From Bretschneidera sinensis (Eukaryota; Streptophyta; Magnoliopsida; Brassicales; Akaniaceae), in NCBI GenBank assembly GCA_023935145.1, contig CM043698.1, positions 64,440,001 to 64,504,000 on the forward strand: DNA of 64,000 nt, written 5' to 3'. The notes beneath the pieces are model-generated. The model was given only the letters and a program-made list of their open reading frames with translations, ran no database searches and was not told the DNA's origin. The translations under genes were made by a program, and so were the position numbers. Of the stretch, positions 9,206 through 21,306 are shown piece by piece; position 1 is the first letter of the stretch, and each line of letters begins with the position of its first letter.

Positions 9206-10723
9206 CAACTAGCTATGGAGGAAGAAATGGATTCTTTGAGGAAGAACAACTCTTAGGAATTGATGCCCAAACCAGAAAAATAGAGAGTTGTGGATTGTAG
9301 GTGGATCTACAAGATCAAAGAAGGGAATCCTCCAGGGGATGAAGTCCAGTATAAAGCTAGGCTGGTGGTGAAGGAGTTCACACAAAAAGAAGGTATAGAT
9401 TTCTCCAAAATATTCTCACCGGTTGTGAAATACAAGACGATACGGATAGTATTGGCAATGGTGGTCCAATTTGATTGGGAGATCGAGCAAATGGATGTGA
9501 AGACAACATTCTTGCATGGAGAGCCTGATAAGACCAGCTACATGAGGCAACCCAAAGGCTATGAGGAAGGAAGGCAGGGAGAGTTAGTGTGCCAGTTGAA
9601 GAAATCTCTCTATGGCCTGAAGCAATTACTTCGTGAATGGAATAAGAGGTTTGATTCCTTTATAACTAGCTTGGGTTTCATGAGGAGCTACTATGATTCG
9701 TGCTTGTACTATAAGGGGCATAAGGTGGAGAAAGTGGTGATTATCCTCATTTATGTCGATGACATGTTGTTGGTTGGGAACAGCAGGGAGATGATAGAAA
9801 GGTTGACATCTCAACTCAGTGAGGAGTTTGAGAGGAAGAATATTGGCCTTACACAAAAGATCCTTGGGATGAGAAGAATTCGGGAAAGGAAGAGAAACGA
9901 GTTGAAGGTTCCTCGGTCTTCTGACATAGAAAATGTGTTGTACAAGTTTTCTATGGAAGATGGTAAACCAGTGAAGGTTCCCCTTACTGGTCATTTCAGG
10001 TTCTCCAGTGAACAATGTCCTAGAACGGATAAGGAGAAAAAAGATATGGAAAAGGTCCCTTACTCTAGTGTGGTTGGATCAGTCATGTTCATGATGATAA
10101 GCACTAGACCTGATATTTCTCAGGTAATTAGTGTTCTCAGCAGATTTGTGAGTAATCTTGGAAATGAGCTTTGGCTTGGGATGAAGTGGTTGTTGAGGTA
10201 CTTTAAAGGAAGCCCATATTTGGGGCTGGTTTATGAGAAGAGAGGTAAGTCCATCTATCTTGAAGGTTATGCTGATTCAGACTATGGAGCAGACCAGGAT
10301 AAAAGAAGATCGATTACCTCCTACTTCTTCAACTTAAACAGATGTTGTATAAGTTGGAAGGCTTAGTTGCAACCAGTGGTAGCACTTTCAACAACCGAGG
10401 CTGAGTACATAGCGGTTACGGAAGCCATAAAAGAGGCTATGTGGTGCAAAGGGTTATTGGAAAAGTTGAAGGTCCTGAAAGAGTAGGTGGTGGTGTATTC
10501 GGATAGCCAAAGTGCATTGCACTTGTGTAAGAATCCGGTGTTCCATGAGAGGACAAAACATATGGATGTTCGGTACCATTTCATTCGAGAAAATGTTACA
10601 GAATGATGCATTCATGTGGATAAGGTGGCCACATAGGAAAATCTTGCAGATTTAGGCACCAAAGTTCTACCTCTAAGTAAGTTCAATCATTGCCTTGCAC
10701 TTCTTAGGATTGGAGTTGGTTGA
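9206..10723 (+). pseudogene. Copia A reverse transcriptase and RNase H
   Basis: RT starts in a linker with a stop (about 9281-9283) and is open from 9290 to a TAG at 10364-10366. Motifs seen in order are KARLVVKEFTQ, DVKTTFLHG, SLYGLKQ and the catalytic YVDDM (9752-9763), then RPDISQ. RNase H follows with YADSDYGADQ, a stop, STTEAEYIA and SDSQSALHL, and ends ENLADLGTKVLP near 10670. In related copia proteins these form one polyprotein with gag and integrase; here at least three nonsense codons interrupt it. The order integrase before RT confirms copia. Confidence 0.9.
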
Positions 10724-10804
10724 TATAATGACTCAAGTTAAGTTTGGATCCTAAGTTCTCTGCATAATGGGTTCAGGTTTAATCGCTTAGACAAAGGTAG
10801 AGAT

Positions 10805-11672
10805 TATTGGTATTTGTCTAAGGTTTAAACAGGGTTTGAAAAGGTTCAGTATCAGGTCCCCAGGCCACGGCTCAAGGTGTGCACGCCTCAGCCTCCAAAA
10901 ATTCCAGAAGTTGGGAGATAAGTTGTGCACTGCGGCCCAAGGTGTGCGCACCATGGCACGGCCTTGTGTGCTGCGGCACAGCCACCCCAGGCCACGACCT
11001 CCAGCAAGACAGCAAAACCTCCCCTCCTCCAGGCCGGGGCTTGAAGGTACACCTGATGCTTTTGTTTCAGCATTTCAAATGATGCATGGGACTTGATCAA
11101 AACGCATAGAATCACTTAGAATTGATGAAAGGCTATGATTGATTGGTCCTCAAGATCTAAGGGTGGAGATTGACTTCAAGATAGGTTCAAGAAGTGGTGC
11201 ACTATATAAAGGGTCACCTAGCTTTAAAGAGACATAACATATGAATGTGAATGTGAGATCAATTGTAAGAGTGCAAAGACACAAAAAAAGAGAGACTTAT
11301 TAGAAAGGCTGGTTGTTTAGAGAGAGAGAGTAGTATAGATTGGGGATTCAAGGGCCTTGTAAGTGGAATTTTCTTGGGGAAAATTCTGGGGTAACTCAAG
11401 TCCTTATCACTTTCTTTTGCTCTTCTTTCATTCTTCAAGAACAAGAGACTTCTTGAAAAGGAGTTTCTGTATTTGTAAAGAACTCATTGATTTAGTGCAG
11501 AGAGTTCAGAGGAACTCACGGAGACGTAAGCTATTGCCGAACCTCGAGAACAAATTGCTTATGTTCTTTCTTTTCTTTGGTTTCTGTTTCTGTTTCCGAT
11601 TCATTACAAGTCATTCTAGACTTGGGTGTTTGGAAGATCACCACCTGGACATCTTGAGGTGATTTCCCAACA
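10805..11672 (+). repeat. Copia A 3' LTR
   Basis: 868 bp, preceded by the purine-rich gacaaaggtagagat and ending atttcccaaca. TATA box at 11202-11211; GC-rich tract 10860-11045. Followed by caata, the right target duplication, inside Gypsy H integrase. Confidence 0.92.
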
Positions 11673-12240
11673 CAATATATTCACAAGATTTGGCACTCCA
11701 TGAGCTATTATTAGTGACGAAGGGACCCACTTTTGCAACAAGTTGTTTCCTAAGCTTCTTTCTAAATATGGTGTGAAGCACAAGTAGCATTTGGCTACCA
11801 TCCTCAAACTAATGACTAAGTTGAAATTTCAAATCGAGAAATCAAGAACATCCTCGATAAGACGGTTAACACCAATAGGAAGGATTGGGCAAAGAAGCTT
11901 GATGATGCTTTGTGGGCATACTGTACAGCTTTCAAAACACCTATCAAGATGTCTCCTTACTAATTAGTGTTTGGAAAAGCGTGTCATCTTCCTATTAAGT
12001 TAAGGCTTAGAGCTTATTGGGCTGTAAAGAAGTTTAATTTTGATTTAAAAGCAGCAGGTGAAAAGCAACTCTTATAATTAAATGAGATGGACGAGTTCAA
12101 GAATGATGCTTATGAAAATGCGAAGATCTACAAAGAACTGATGAAAAATTGGCATGACAAACAAATTCTTAAGCGTGAGTTTGCCCCAGGATAGCAAGTT
12201 TTACTCTTCAATTCATGACTCAAACTCTTCAATTGAAAAG
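11673..12240 (+). pseudogene. Gypsy H integrase, 3' part
   Basis: Continuation of the integrase begun at 1-73. It reads IFTRFGTP, a stop, then ISDEGTHFCN with the second catalytic Asp. After a frameshift near 11790 it reads [11 protein letters not shown] with the catalytic Glu, [14 protein letters not shown], and the C-terminal YENAKIYKELM...WHDKQILKREF. Several stops and shifts are visible (such as those at SPY* and PG*QVLLFNS*). The C-terminal wording is that of plant Athila/Tat-lineage integrases. The gene is dead. Confidence 0.88.
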
Positions 12241-13861
12241 TCTGGTTGTAGACTTAAAAACAAGCGCTTCTGGGAGGCTGTCCATAGAACTTTCTTTTAC
12301 TATTTTATTTTTATTTTTATTTTGAATAATTTTGATTTTAATGCAGGTTTATTAGCTAAAGAGCTGGAAACTGCAAACTACGGCGGATTCACAATGAAAC
12401 CAAGGAAGTTCCTTTCATTTCTTCAATCTTTCTCTCATTTGAATCACAATGAGGACATTTTTAAGTTTAAGTGTGGGGGTGTAAACTCCTATAGTCATTT
12501 TTATCCTCTTGATTGCTAGTTATTTTACTTTATTTGTGATTTTATAAGTCTTCAGTTTTTAAATATTCTTACCAAGCATGCATTTGAGTATGATTGAATT
12601 CTTTATGAATCTGAAATTTGTGATTGAGGATAGAACTGAGAAAATTTTTGAAAATTTCCTTTATGTCAGGCTGAGTTTTGTGGATACATTGATTTAAATC
12701 TTTGTCCTTGAACATAATTGAGCACATAGTCATTTTTTTCTTCTTTATTTCCATTTTGCTGACAAAGAGAATGGGTAGAATCAACTGGGTCGGGGGAGTT
12801 CAATCTTGGTTTACTCTAGAATCCGTTGATGGATCCTTGAGGCAAAATCCTAGTTGATACCAAATATTTGAGAAATGGTCTAGGCATTTTTTGTCATAAC
12901 CAAAAATCTTTCCCAGCTGTCCTAGTTATCATACCATCACTGCATGGTATACTTCCATAGTCAACCCCCCTTGAGCCTTACTTTATTTAAGCTTTTATTT
13001 ATTATTTTAACTACATTAACCATTCTTGTTCTAAGCCTGAAAAACCATGAATTTACCTTTTATAGTTTGAGAAAATACTTTGGTGGGAATCTATATTTAA
13101 AGAGAAAGTTAGTTCAAAGGAAATTATGCTCTGTTTGATCCAAGTGTATCTTAAAAAAAAGAGTATTTTTGCTGGGTTTGTTTTTTTGCCCATAGGTGAT
13201 TTATCCATCATGGAAGGAAGCAAAAATAGAGAAAACTCAATGAATTGAGTGCAAATCACTTCACATTTTGTTAAAAGTGTACTTGGTATTGCTTCATTAA
13301 GCACAACAATAATAATGTCACCAGTATGAGTATGTAGTCGAGAAAGAGTTATGGTTTGAAACCTGTGGATATCTCTTTTATTGTTCTTTCCACCAAGTAT
13401 TTTCCCAATTTGCTTTAATTTTCCTTATCCATTTCTTTCTTAGCCCTCACCTCGTGGCCTGTCATTACACCCTGATTAAAGACCTTTTGATCTCTGATTT
13501 TGGTGTTGACTACATTAGTGGAGAGGGTTTCTGAAAATTGGACTTATTGAGTTAAGTTTTGAGAGAATTCCTCTGGTTTCAGTTGTTCTACTTTTATCTA
13601 ACTTTACAGATGGTTTGGAGTTAAATTGACTATATCACACACACACTCAAGGACTTAGCTTTAGGTTGAAGTAGTCTCTTAACTCTTGCTTGACAAATTG
13701 CTAAATTTTTTATTGATTTTCCTACTATCCTTGATATTAAAAGAGTAAGATGCTAGTAATGAGATCTAAATTCAGATCATGGCTTGGTGAGTGAAAATAT
13801 TTTTCTATGGGTTCATTTTTTTTTATTTGAGGACAAATAAAGTTTTAAGTTTGGGGGTGTT
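12241..13861 (+). other. Gypsy H spacer between integrase and 3' LTR
   Basis: No convincing coding sequence. About 12258-12292 holds a conserved post-integrase segment (tgggaggct region) related to the TR elements. PPT-like aagtgtgggggtg occurs near 12470, and the true PPT aagtttgggggtgtt directly precedes the LTR at 13862. Confidence 0.7.
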
Positions 13862-15094
13862 TGATGCCGTGCATAATTTCCTATTTTTATCACATCTTAA
13901 CTTTTAACTTTAATATAATTTTATTAATTTTTGTTAGTTTTAGGCTTCGTTGTTATCATTTAATTTATTTCAGGTTTAGAAGAAGGGAAAGATCCAAATT
14001 TTAGTGTCTTATCGTCAAGGAACTCTTTCTCTTGTTTAAAAAATGAAATTTTAATTGATGACTTTGGAGCCTATATAAAGGAAAGAGAGAAACTCTAATT
14101 AAAGAAGACAGCCCGAAGCCCTAGAGAGATAGCCTGCAGCCCTCTTTTCCTCATCCGGCAGTAGCCCGCAACCACAAGTCCTCCTCATCCAGCAACAGCA
14201 GCTGTCCTAATCTGGCACCAGCAGCTGCTGCCTCCAACAACAACTACCTCACAACCGGCACCTACCTCACCCCATGCTCGATCTCCAGTGTTGATCGCAC
14301 AGCAACCCTCCACAGCAGCAGCTGAACGCACACTGGTTTACGGAATTATGGTGAATTTGTTGCTGTTAAATTTAATTTTCAGCATAAACTACACTTTCTT
14401 TATTCTAGGAAAACGATGTAATTTAATTTCAAACTATGCTTGCTTTTCTATACTGATTTGCAGTAATTATCTTCTATGTTTGGCTGATTTATTTTGAATG
14501 TATTGCTTCTAATTGACTGGCCATTAATTAGATGATCTCGATCTTGTGATTTGCTGGATATTTCGGCATAGGTAAACATAGGAATCGAAAGACTTATTTC
14601 GGCATAGGTAAACATAGGAATCGAAAGACTTATATGAACTTGTATAGTAAAAAAAAAATCGTTGATCTTAATGTTTTCTTGTTTTATTAATTTGTATACT
14701 CTTGTGTAGAATGATGAATAAGAATATTTCTAATTGACTATCGAAAGAGGCTTTTTAATAAGTTGGAGATTTCGTTAACAAACAGAGAGGATTAATTTTA
14801 ATTAGTTAGATGAGTTAAGCATAATGATGAATTAAGTGAAATCGGTTTCATAGAAGTTCTTTCTCTTATTAATTTGATATTCGAAAAACCTTTTCCTTCG
14901 ATTATTTTCTTCAAATTGATTTTATTTCATATTGCAATTACAAACAACAAAAAGAGATTTTTCTAAATAAAATCAAGATTAGTATAATTTCGGTACTTGT
15001 CAGAAGTAAAGTTACCAATCCCTGAGGACAATACTCTTCTTATCACTTTACTATAAAACTATGATACTGTGCACTTGCAGTTTTGCACCGATCA
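13862..15094 (+). repeat. Gypsy H 3' LTR
   Basis: 1233 bp, starting TGATGCCGTG after the PPT and ending GCACCGATCA. It has a TATA box (14071-14080) and a GC-richer leader at 14100-14340. The 5' LTR and left target duplication lie outside the window, so the right boundary rests on TG...CA ends and the PPT. Confidence 0.8.
14560..14631 (+). repeat. 36-bp perfect tandem duplication in Gypsy H LTR
   Basis: Two identical adjacent 36-bp units (14560-14595, 14596-14631), each starting atttcggcataggtaaac. Identity suggests a recent local duplication. Confidence 0.9.
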
Positions 15095-16569
15095 ATATTG
15101 TTAAATAATTTAATCACAATTGTAGATGCTTTTTTATTGTATTATTAATTAATAATTGATTTTATTAGTATAAAATTGTTGATTATTATTAACTAATGAA
15201 TGATTTTATTTTTGTTGTTAATAAAATGATTTATTGAAATTGTATACCTTTGAACCATGTCTATTTGGGTAATTTACAGTTTCATAGCACTATTAAGGTT
15301 ACAATTATCAAATATTATTATTGATCACAACACACTTTCACAATGCGTTTGTAAGACAGTTTACCAAACGCTACACTGAGCTTTTAACAACAACACTTTT
15401 CACAGCTCTTTTGGTGTCAGTACTCTCACAATACTTTTGACACCAGCACGGCACTCCCAAATACATCCTTAGACTTCTTATCTCATTTTAGTCATAATAT
15501 AGCAATTTTATGAACCAAACATATGATTAAAATATTACTTCTTTAATATCTTTTTTATTTTATTTCATGTTAATCTTAGTCTTATATCACTATAAGTCCA
15601 TAGAATCATGGTTATCCACTTTTGGCTGAACTCTCTGTGTCAGTTGTTTAGTTCCTAAGGTTACGGGTAAAAATAATCCAATTGCAACTGCAGTAAGTCC
15701 AAGTTTATAGTGACAAAATTGCAAGCTCTCGACTGTATGGTCAATCCCTAGTGATGAATTTGGATCACTAATAAGCCCATGGAATTACTAATTGATTGTC
15801 ATGGACATTTAAAGCCTTCAAAGTTCAATAAGAAAACTAAAAATAGTGGCCTTTTATAAATTGGCTATAAGCCTTGATTTGATTATATCTTTTAGCCCTT
15901 CTTTGAAGGAAGGGAGAGAGAAAAAAAAAGTTCATATATATTCCGCTTGATTTAAATGAATTCTATAATTTTTTTTTATGGAATCCAATTGAATTCTATA
16001 AGTTATTATGTTTGGTTTGCTAATTAGATAAAGATTTCATTTACAAATAAACTAACTTCATATTTTGTTTAACAAATGAATTATAATGGAATTGAATAAA
16101 TTTTATACAAATACTATAAAATTGATAGGATTTGCAAATGAATACTACAGACGACTCTTTATAAACTTAAAAGGATAAAATTATCCTTCTCATTTTTCTT
16201 TTTTCTCTCTCCTCGTATCTCCTTGTCTCTCCTTGTCTCTTCTTCTTGCAAAATCTACTAGAAGGGATTTCTTTCCATAAGTTTTTCGGGTCTAGTCCAT
16301 TTTTATTAACAAAGGTATCTTTAAAGTTGTTTGGTTCCTCCGTCATCAAAATCATCGAGTGCCGCCGGAAGTCACGGACATAGAGTATTGAGATCTGGAA
16401 GAAATTACAACCTTAGCTGCGACATCATCATTGTTAAAACATTACTATTGACTCCTCTATAATGTCGTTGCCTTCGTGAGCACAATTGTTTTGCCTCATC
16501 CCAAATTATCAAGGAATCTTTGCAAAGTGCTATCTCATCACAATTGAAGAGATTGAATTATGACTGTGC
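15095..16569. other. AT-rich non-coding segment left of Copia C
   Basis: No gene seen. About 15330-15480 resembles the end of a small DNA transposon (cactcccaaatacatccttag). About 15945-16140 carries repeated gaattctat / aaatgaatt words similar to 21500-21720 on the other side of Copia C, so Copia C may have landed inside a repeat-rich MITE-like element. Confidence 0.45.
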
Positions 16570-16813
16570 TGAAAGAATAGAAATACGGTTGAAACTTAGG
16601 TTTTTGTATTCATGATAGTGCCATATATATAGGCAAAGAAATATACAGTTTGATATACAAGGAAAAAATAACAGTAAAGGATAAATACAAGAGCTGATAT
16701 ATTGGAAGTAAAGGATAAATACAAGAGCTGATATATTGGAATATATAAACTAAATCCTATAATCATGCTATCTGTTAGCGAGAAGGGAGAGACTCTGCAA
16801 GACTCGTTCAACA
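16570..16813 (-). repeat. Copia C 3' LTR
   Basis: 244 bp. On the minus strand it starts TGTTGAACGAG after a G-rich PPT (plus-strand ccccccgtc at 16814-16822). Confidence 0.93.
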
Positions 16814-16820
16814 CCCCCCG

Positions 16821-18178
16821 TCAAGTTGGAGCAGGGAGAGAAATATCGAGCACGCCCAACTTGCTAAGTAGTCGTTGAAAAGTGTCGGCACTGAGTGGTT
16901 TGGTAAAGATATCAGCGAGTTGGTCACATGAACGGAGATAGGAAGGAGAGATAAGTCTAGAGAGAATCTTTTCCCGAACGAAGTGGCAATCTATTTCAAT
17001 GTGCTTAGTACGTTCATGGAAGACAGGATTGTCGGCAATGTGAAGGGCAGCCTGGTTATCGAAATGTATCGGTATTGGTGTGAACGGTGGGAAATCAAGT
17101 TTAGATAAGAGGGAATGAAGCCATTGTATTTCAAAGGTAAGCGCAGCAAGAGAACGATATTCGGCCTCAGTAGAGGATCGAGAAACAGTAGGTTGTTTCT
17201 TCGATTTCCAAGAGATTGGACTAGAACCAAGCATTGTAAAATAACCAGTAGTAGAGCGGTGAGTGACGGGACAACCAGCCCAGTCAGAGTCATCAAAGCC
17301 AATGAGAGAAAGAGAACTAGAGGCAGAGAGAAAAAGACCATTACCAACAGAGCCTTTAAGATAACGAAGAACTCGGTGTGCAGCATCGAGATGAGAAGAA
17401 TGAGGATTTTGTAAAAATTGACTGAGATTGTTGACAGCATACTGAATATCAGGACGAGTGACAGTACGGTATAAGAGGCGACCGATGAGGCATCGATAAA
17501 ATGACGGATCAGGCAAGGGGTTTCTATCGTCTGGAAGGAGGCGAAGGTGTTGTTCCATGGGAAATGGGGATGGACGAGATCCGAGCATACCCGAATCACT
17601 CAAAATGTCAATAGTGTACTTGCGTTGACATAAAAATAAACCCTTCTTAGAACGAGAGACTTCTATCCCAAGAAAATAACGTAGAGGCCCGAGATCCTTA
17701 ATAGAAAAGGATTTGGCAAGAAATTGTTTTGTACTTGAAATAAAAGCATCATTGTTACCGGTGATAATAATGTCATCCACATAAACAAGAACAAATACAG
17801 AGATTTCATTACGAATATATGTAAAAGACTATAATCAGAAATGGATTGACGAAAACCACGGTGGATTACAGTGGAAGAGAATTTAGAAAACCACTGACGA
17901 GAAACTTGTTTAAGGCCATAAAGAGATTTATGCAACTTGCAAACACGATTATCATTGTGGTGAGAAAGACCTTAGGGAAGTTTCATGAAAACTTCTTCAT
18001 AAAGATCACCTTGTAGAAATGCATTATTGATATCTAGTTGGTGAAGAGACCAATTTTTAATGGTAGCAATAGAAAGAAGAAGACGAACAGTAACTAATTT
18101 GGCTATCAAAGCAAAAGTATCATGGTAATCAACTCCTTCGATTTGTGTGTAACCCTTAGCGACTAAGCGCGCTTTATG
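16821..18178 (-). pseudogene. Copia C reverse transcriptase and RNase H
   Basis: RT follows the integrase-linker ORF after a stop near 18176-18178. Its first half has frameshifts (17663-17935 is in another frame, with [15 protein letters not shown]). The catalytic YVDD is at 17772-17783. From there to the end the frame is open: [28 protein letters not shown], then RNase H with FDDSDWAGCP, SSTEAEYRSLA and HFDNQAALHIA, and the C-terminal LADIFTKPLSADTF. RNase H looks complete; RT is broken only upstream. Confidence 0.92.
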
Positions 18179-19677
18179 TCATTCTATAGATCCATCAAAA
18201 CGATATTTGATCTTATAGACCCATTTACAACCAATGGGTGTCTTACCTGGTGGTAAGGAACAAATAGACCACGTGTTGTTGGATTCGAGAGCACGAAGCT
18301 CAGCGGATATGGCATCACACCAAACGGAAGAGCGAACAGCCTGAGAATAAGTCCAAGGCTCATTATGATCAACAACATTAGACAGAAATGAGCGATGAGA
18401 AGAACTCAAGTTGTGCCAAGAGAAATAATTGGCTAAAGGAAAAGAAGTAGATGAATGAGCAACCGTGCAGACATAATCACTCAGATAAGATGGTGGTTGC
18501 CGAATTCTCTTAGAGCGATCAGAATCTACGGTTGCTGCGAGAATTGGACAAGAAGAAGACTCGTTCGGTAAACAAACATTATCATCAGTGGGAAGAGCGG
18601 AAGGAATATCAATTGGTTCTGATGAATTATGCTGAAATAAGACAGAAGATGGTGGTGATGGAGAGATAAGGCATTCATTATCCAGAGGTGTAATGGAAAG
18701 TTCACGAGGACGAGAGTCCATAATATCCCGATACGGAAATATGGATTCATGGAAAATAACATCACGCAAGACTGTTATGCGATTCGTAGAAGGGTCGTAA
18801 ATGCGATACCCTTTCTGGCCATAAGGATAACCAACAAAGATGTGAGGTTTGCCCCGAGCATCGAATTTATGTTTAATACACATGTTTTTGAAAAAAAATA
18901 AACAACCAAAGACACGTAAAGAAGAATAGGAAGGAGGTTTTCCAAATAATATTTCATGTGGAGATTTGAAATTGAGGATGGGCGCTGATAGTTTATTTAT
19001 GAGAAATGCAGCAGCGAGAATACATTCTCCCCAAAATGAGAGGGGAAGGTTAGCTTGGAACCGTAATGAGCGAGCAACGTCGAGTAAGTGACGGTGCTTG
19101 CGTTCCAAAATCCCATTTTGTTGTGGAGTGGAGACACAACTTCGTTGATGGATTATTCCATGACGATGAAACCAATTTTGAAAGGTTGATGAAAGAAACT
19201 CGGTGTTGTTGTCGAATCTAAGGACTTGAAGTTGTGGAATAAAAATACCACCATTGCCGGAATGTATAGCAGAGATTGATAATTTGAATTGCCGATTAAT
19301 TTGATTACAAAAATGTGTGATCATATGAAAAGTTTGAGACTTGTTATTCATTAGATAATTCCAAGTGCATCTTGAATAATCATCCACAATAGTTAAGAAG
19401 AAACGTGAGCCATTCTTGGAGGGAACAGAAAACAGTCCCCAAATATCAACATGAATTAATTCAAAACACATAGAAGAACAAGATACACCTTGCGGGAAAA
19501 AATCATGAGATTGCTTAGCTTGTGGACAAACATCACACATAAAATTGTTATTAGCGGAAATGTCCGGAAAATTCTTAACAAGAAATTGAAAACGAGAATT
19601 ATACGTGAATGCCAGAGGTCAATTTTATTTGGAAGCTGAAATGGAAAAACATAATTTAAATGAGGAACATCATCCAA
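18179..19677 (-). pseudogene. Copia C gag-pre-integrase and integrase
   Basis: The pre-integrase part reads NKIDLWHSR and then loses frame. A small deletion near 19605-19615 seems to have removed the LGHP zinc-ligand segment normally following. From 19540 the frame is open for 453 codons: CDVCPQAKQ (zinc Cys pair), HVDIWG (first Asp), RFDNNTEF (second Asp), QQNGILERKH (Glu), FGCLFFF, HIFVGYPYGQKGYR and RDVIFHESIFP, then a Ser/Pro-rich linker leading to RT (CKWVYKIKYRFDG). All three catalytic acids are present. Confidence 0.92.
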
Positions 19678-19746
19678 GTAGAAGAGGCCATGTTAAAGAC
19701 TACCTCGACCAATCATCTTTTTCGTTACACGGTCCTGAAAAAGACA

Positions 19747-20997
19747 TTAAGATGCAGAGAAAATTACTTCACAATTAAGTTGCTTTGTTAATTGTGAGAT
19801 AGACAATAAGTTGAATTTGAAGGATGGAATATAAAAGACATCCTCAAAAATAAGTGAATAAGAGTATTTAACAACTCCAATGTGAGTCACCGATGCATAT
19901 GAGCCATCGGGTAGTTGAACAGAGACATGTTTTTGTAACGAAATATAAGAAGAAAAAAATGACAGCGACATACATATGTGGTTAGATGCACCAGATTCAA
20001 TGATCCAACAAGAAGAAATACAAGAAAGAACTGTACTTGCTAAGTTGGCCGAAGGCCTACCGGTCTCGTCTTTTGCTATAAGAGCAAGCAACTTGTTGTA
20101 CTGATCGGACGTCAGTTGAGTGGTCGGTGCAGCACGATAAGATGACCCTGGTTCGGTCTGTTTGCCTTGCTTGTTTGGAAAGCCATGCAGTTGATAACAC
20201 TTCTCTCGTATATGGTCGTGCCGATTGCAGTGATCACAAAAAGGACGTTGCCTCTTCGATGGGCCACGATATGGTGGCTTTGAAACTTGAAAAGCAGCAG
20301 ACTCGACAGCGGGAGCCGATTGAACATTTAATTCTTGTTGTTTTTCTTCTTGACGCACGAGGTTGTAGATGCATTGAATGGTTGGGAAAGGCTCCATTAG
20401 GAGGATCTGACTCCGTACTACAGAGAAGCTAGCATGGAGCCCTTGAAGGAACTCTATGGCACGATCCTGATTTTGCTGCTCAATAATGCATTTTCCATTG
20501 TTGCATGTGCATGGAATAATCGAAATAATGCTGCTTAATTCATCCCAGAGGGACTTGAGCTGAGTGATATACAAGGAAACAGTCATACCTTCCTGTTTCA
20601 GAGCAGAAATAGAGTGTTTCAGCTGATATATCTTGGGTGCAGTGGACTGAGAGAAGCACTCTTTGAGATCTGTCCATATTTGAGCAGCAGTGTTGGCATA
20701 GAGAATGCTTGCCCTAATTTTTGGGGAGACAGAATTAAGTATCCAGCTGCCGATGAGATCGTTGCAGCGTTCCTAGTTGGCGATGTCACTTTCTTCATTC
20801 AGCATCGGTAACGACCCGTCGACGAAGCCATATTTACTCTTAGCCCGTAATGCCATTGTAATGGCACGATTCCAGGAGCCATAATTATCACCCGTTAGAA
20901 GAGGTGTAACGAGGACAGTGGAGGGGTTATCAGAGTGATGGATAGCGTAAGGATCAGATCTGACCGGAGCGACAACGAGATTATTTTCGCCGGACAT
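19747..20997 (-). pseudogene. Copia C gag and protease
   Basis: Begins with ATG at 20997 (MSGENNLVVAPVRSDPYAI) just inside the 5' LTR. One nonsense TAG (20770-20772) follows IAN, probably a mutated Trp codon. The frame then continues through Gag to the zinc knuckle CDHCNRHDHIREKC and protease WIIESGASNH, where the usual catalytic DSG is ESG (Asp to Glu). It ends at a TAA near 19745. This is an almost intact gag with a protease active-site substitution. Confidence 0.9.
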
Positions 20998-21049
20998 GAT
21001 GAGAGATAAAGAGAAAGATGAAGCAGTGAAAGGATCGAGATATTTTCAC

Positions 21050-21062
21050 TCCTCTAATACCA
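21050..21062 (-). other. Copia C primer-binding site
   Basis: On the minus strand tggtattagagga directly follows the 5' LTR, one base different in its first ten from the tRNA-iMet site tggtatcaga. Confidence 0.75.
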
Positions 21063-21306
21063 TGAAAGAATAGAAATACGGTTGAAACTTGGGTTTTTGT
21101 CTTCATAATAGTGCCATATATATAGGCAAAGAAATATACAGTTCGATATACAAGGAAATAATAACAGTAAAGGATAAATACAAGAGCTGATATATTGGAA
21201 GTAAAGGATAAATACAAGAGCTGATATATTGGAATATATAAACTAAATCCTATAATCATGCTATCTGTTAGCAAGAAGGGAGAGACTCCGCAAGACTCGT
21301 TCTACA
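21063..21306 (-). repeat. Copia C 5' LTR
   Basis: 244 bp, same length as the 3' copy; its plus-strand right end is ttctaca, followed by the tgtgc target duplication. Confidence 0.93.

Larger units (their letters stand above)
74..11672 (+). mobile_element. Copia A, LTR retrotransposon (interrupted by TR-A)
   Basis: Complete but decayed Ty1/copia element. It has two 868-bp LTRs (74-941 and 10805-11672), a tRNA-iMet-type primer site after the 5' LTR, then gag, protease, integrase, RT and RNase H in copia order, and a purine-rich stretch before the 3' LTR. The flanks gaata (69-73) and caata (11673-11677) look like a 5-bp target duplication with one mismatch. It is inserted in the integrase gene of Gypsy H. 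TR-A (2546-8020) is inserted in its gag-pre-integrase region; without it the element would be about 6.1 kb. The LTRs have diverged clearly and the ORFs carry several stops, so it is old and inactive. The pol sequence looks Tork/Tnt1-like, but the lineage is inferred. Confidence 0.93.
16570..21306 (-). mobile_element. Copia C, short-LTR copia retrotransposon
   Basis: 4737-bp element with two 244-bp LTRs (16570-16813, 21063-21306) and perfect target duplications tgtgc (16565-16569, 21307-21311). It is transcribed from the minus strand with gag, protease, integrase, RT and RNase H in copia order. By eye the LTRs differ at about eight positions. Each LTR contains the same 34-bp tandem duplication (agtaaaggataaatacaaga...). 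Only a few stops and small deletions interrupt its ORF, making it the best-preserved copia here. Size, short LTRs and RT-RH wording suggest the Ale/Retrofit lineage, by inference. Confidence 0.95.
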
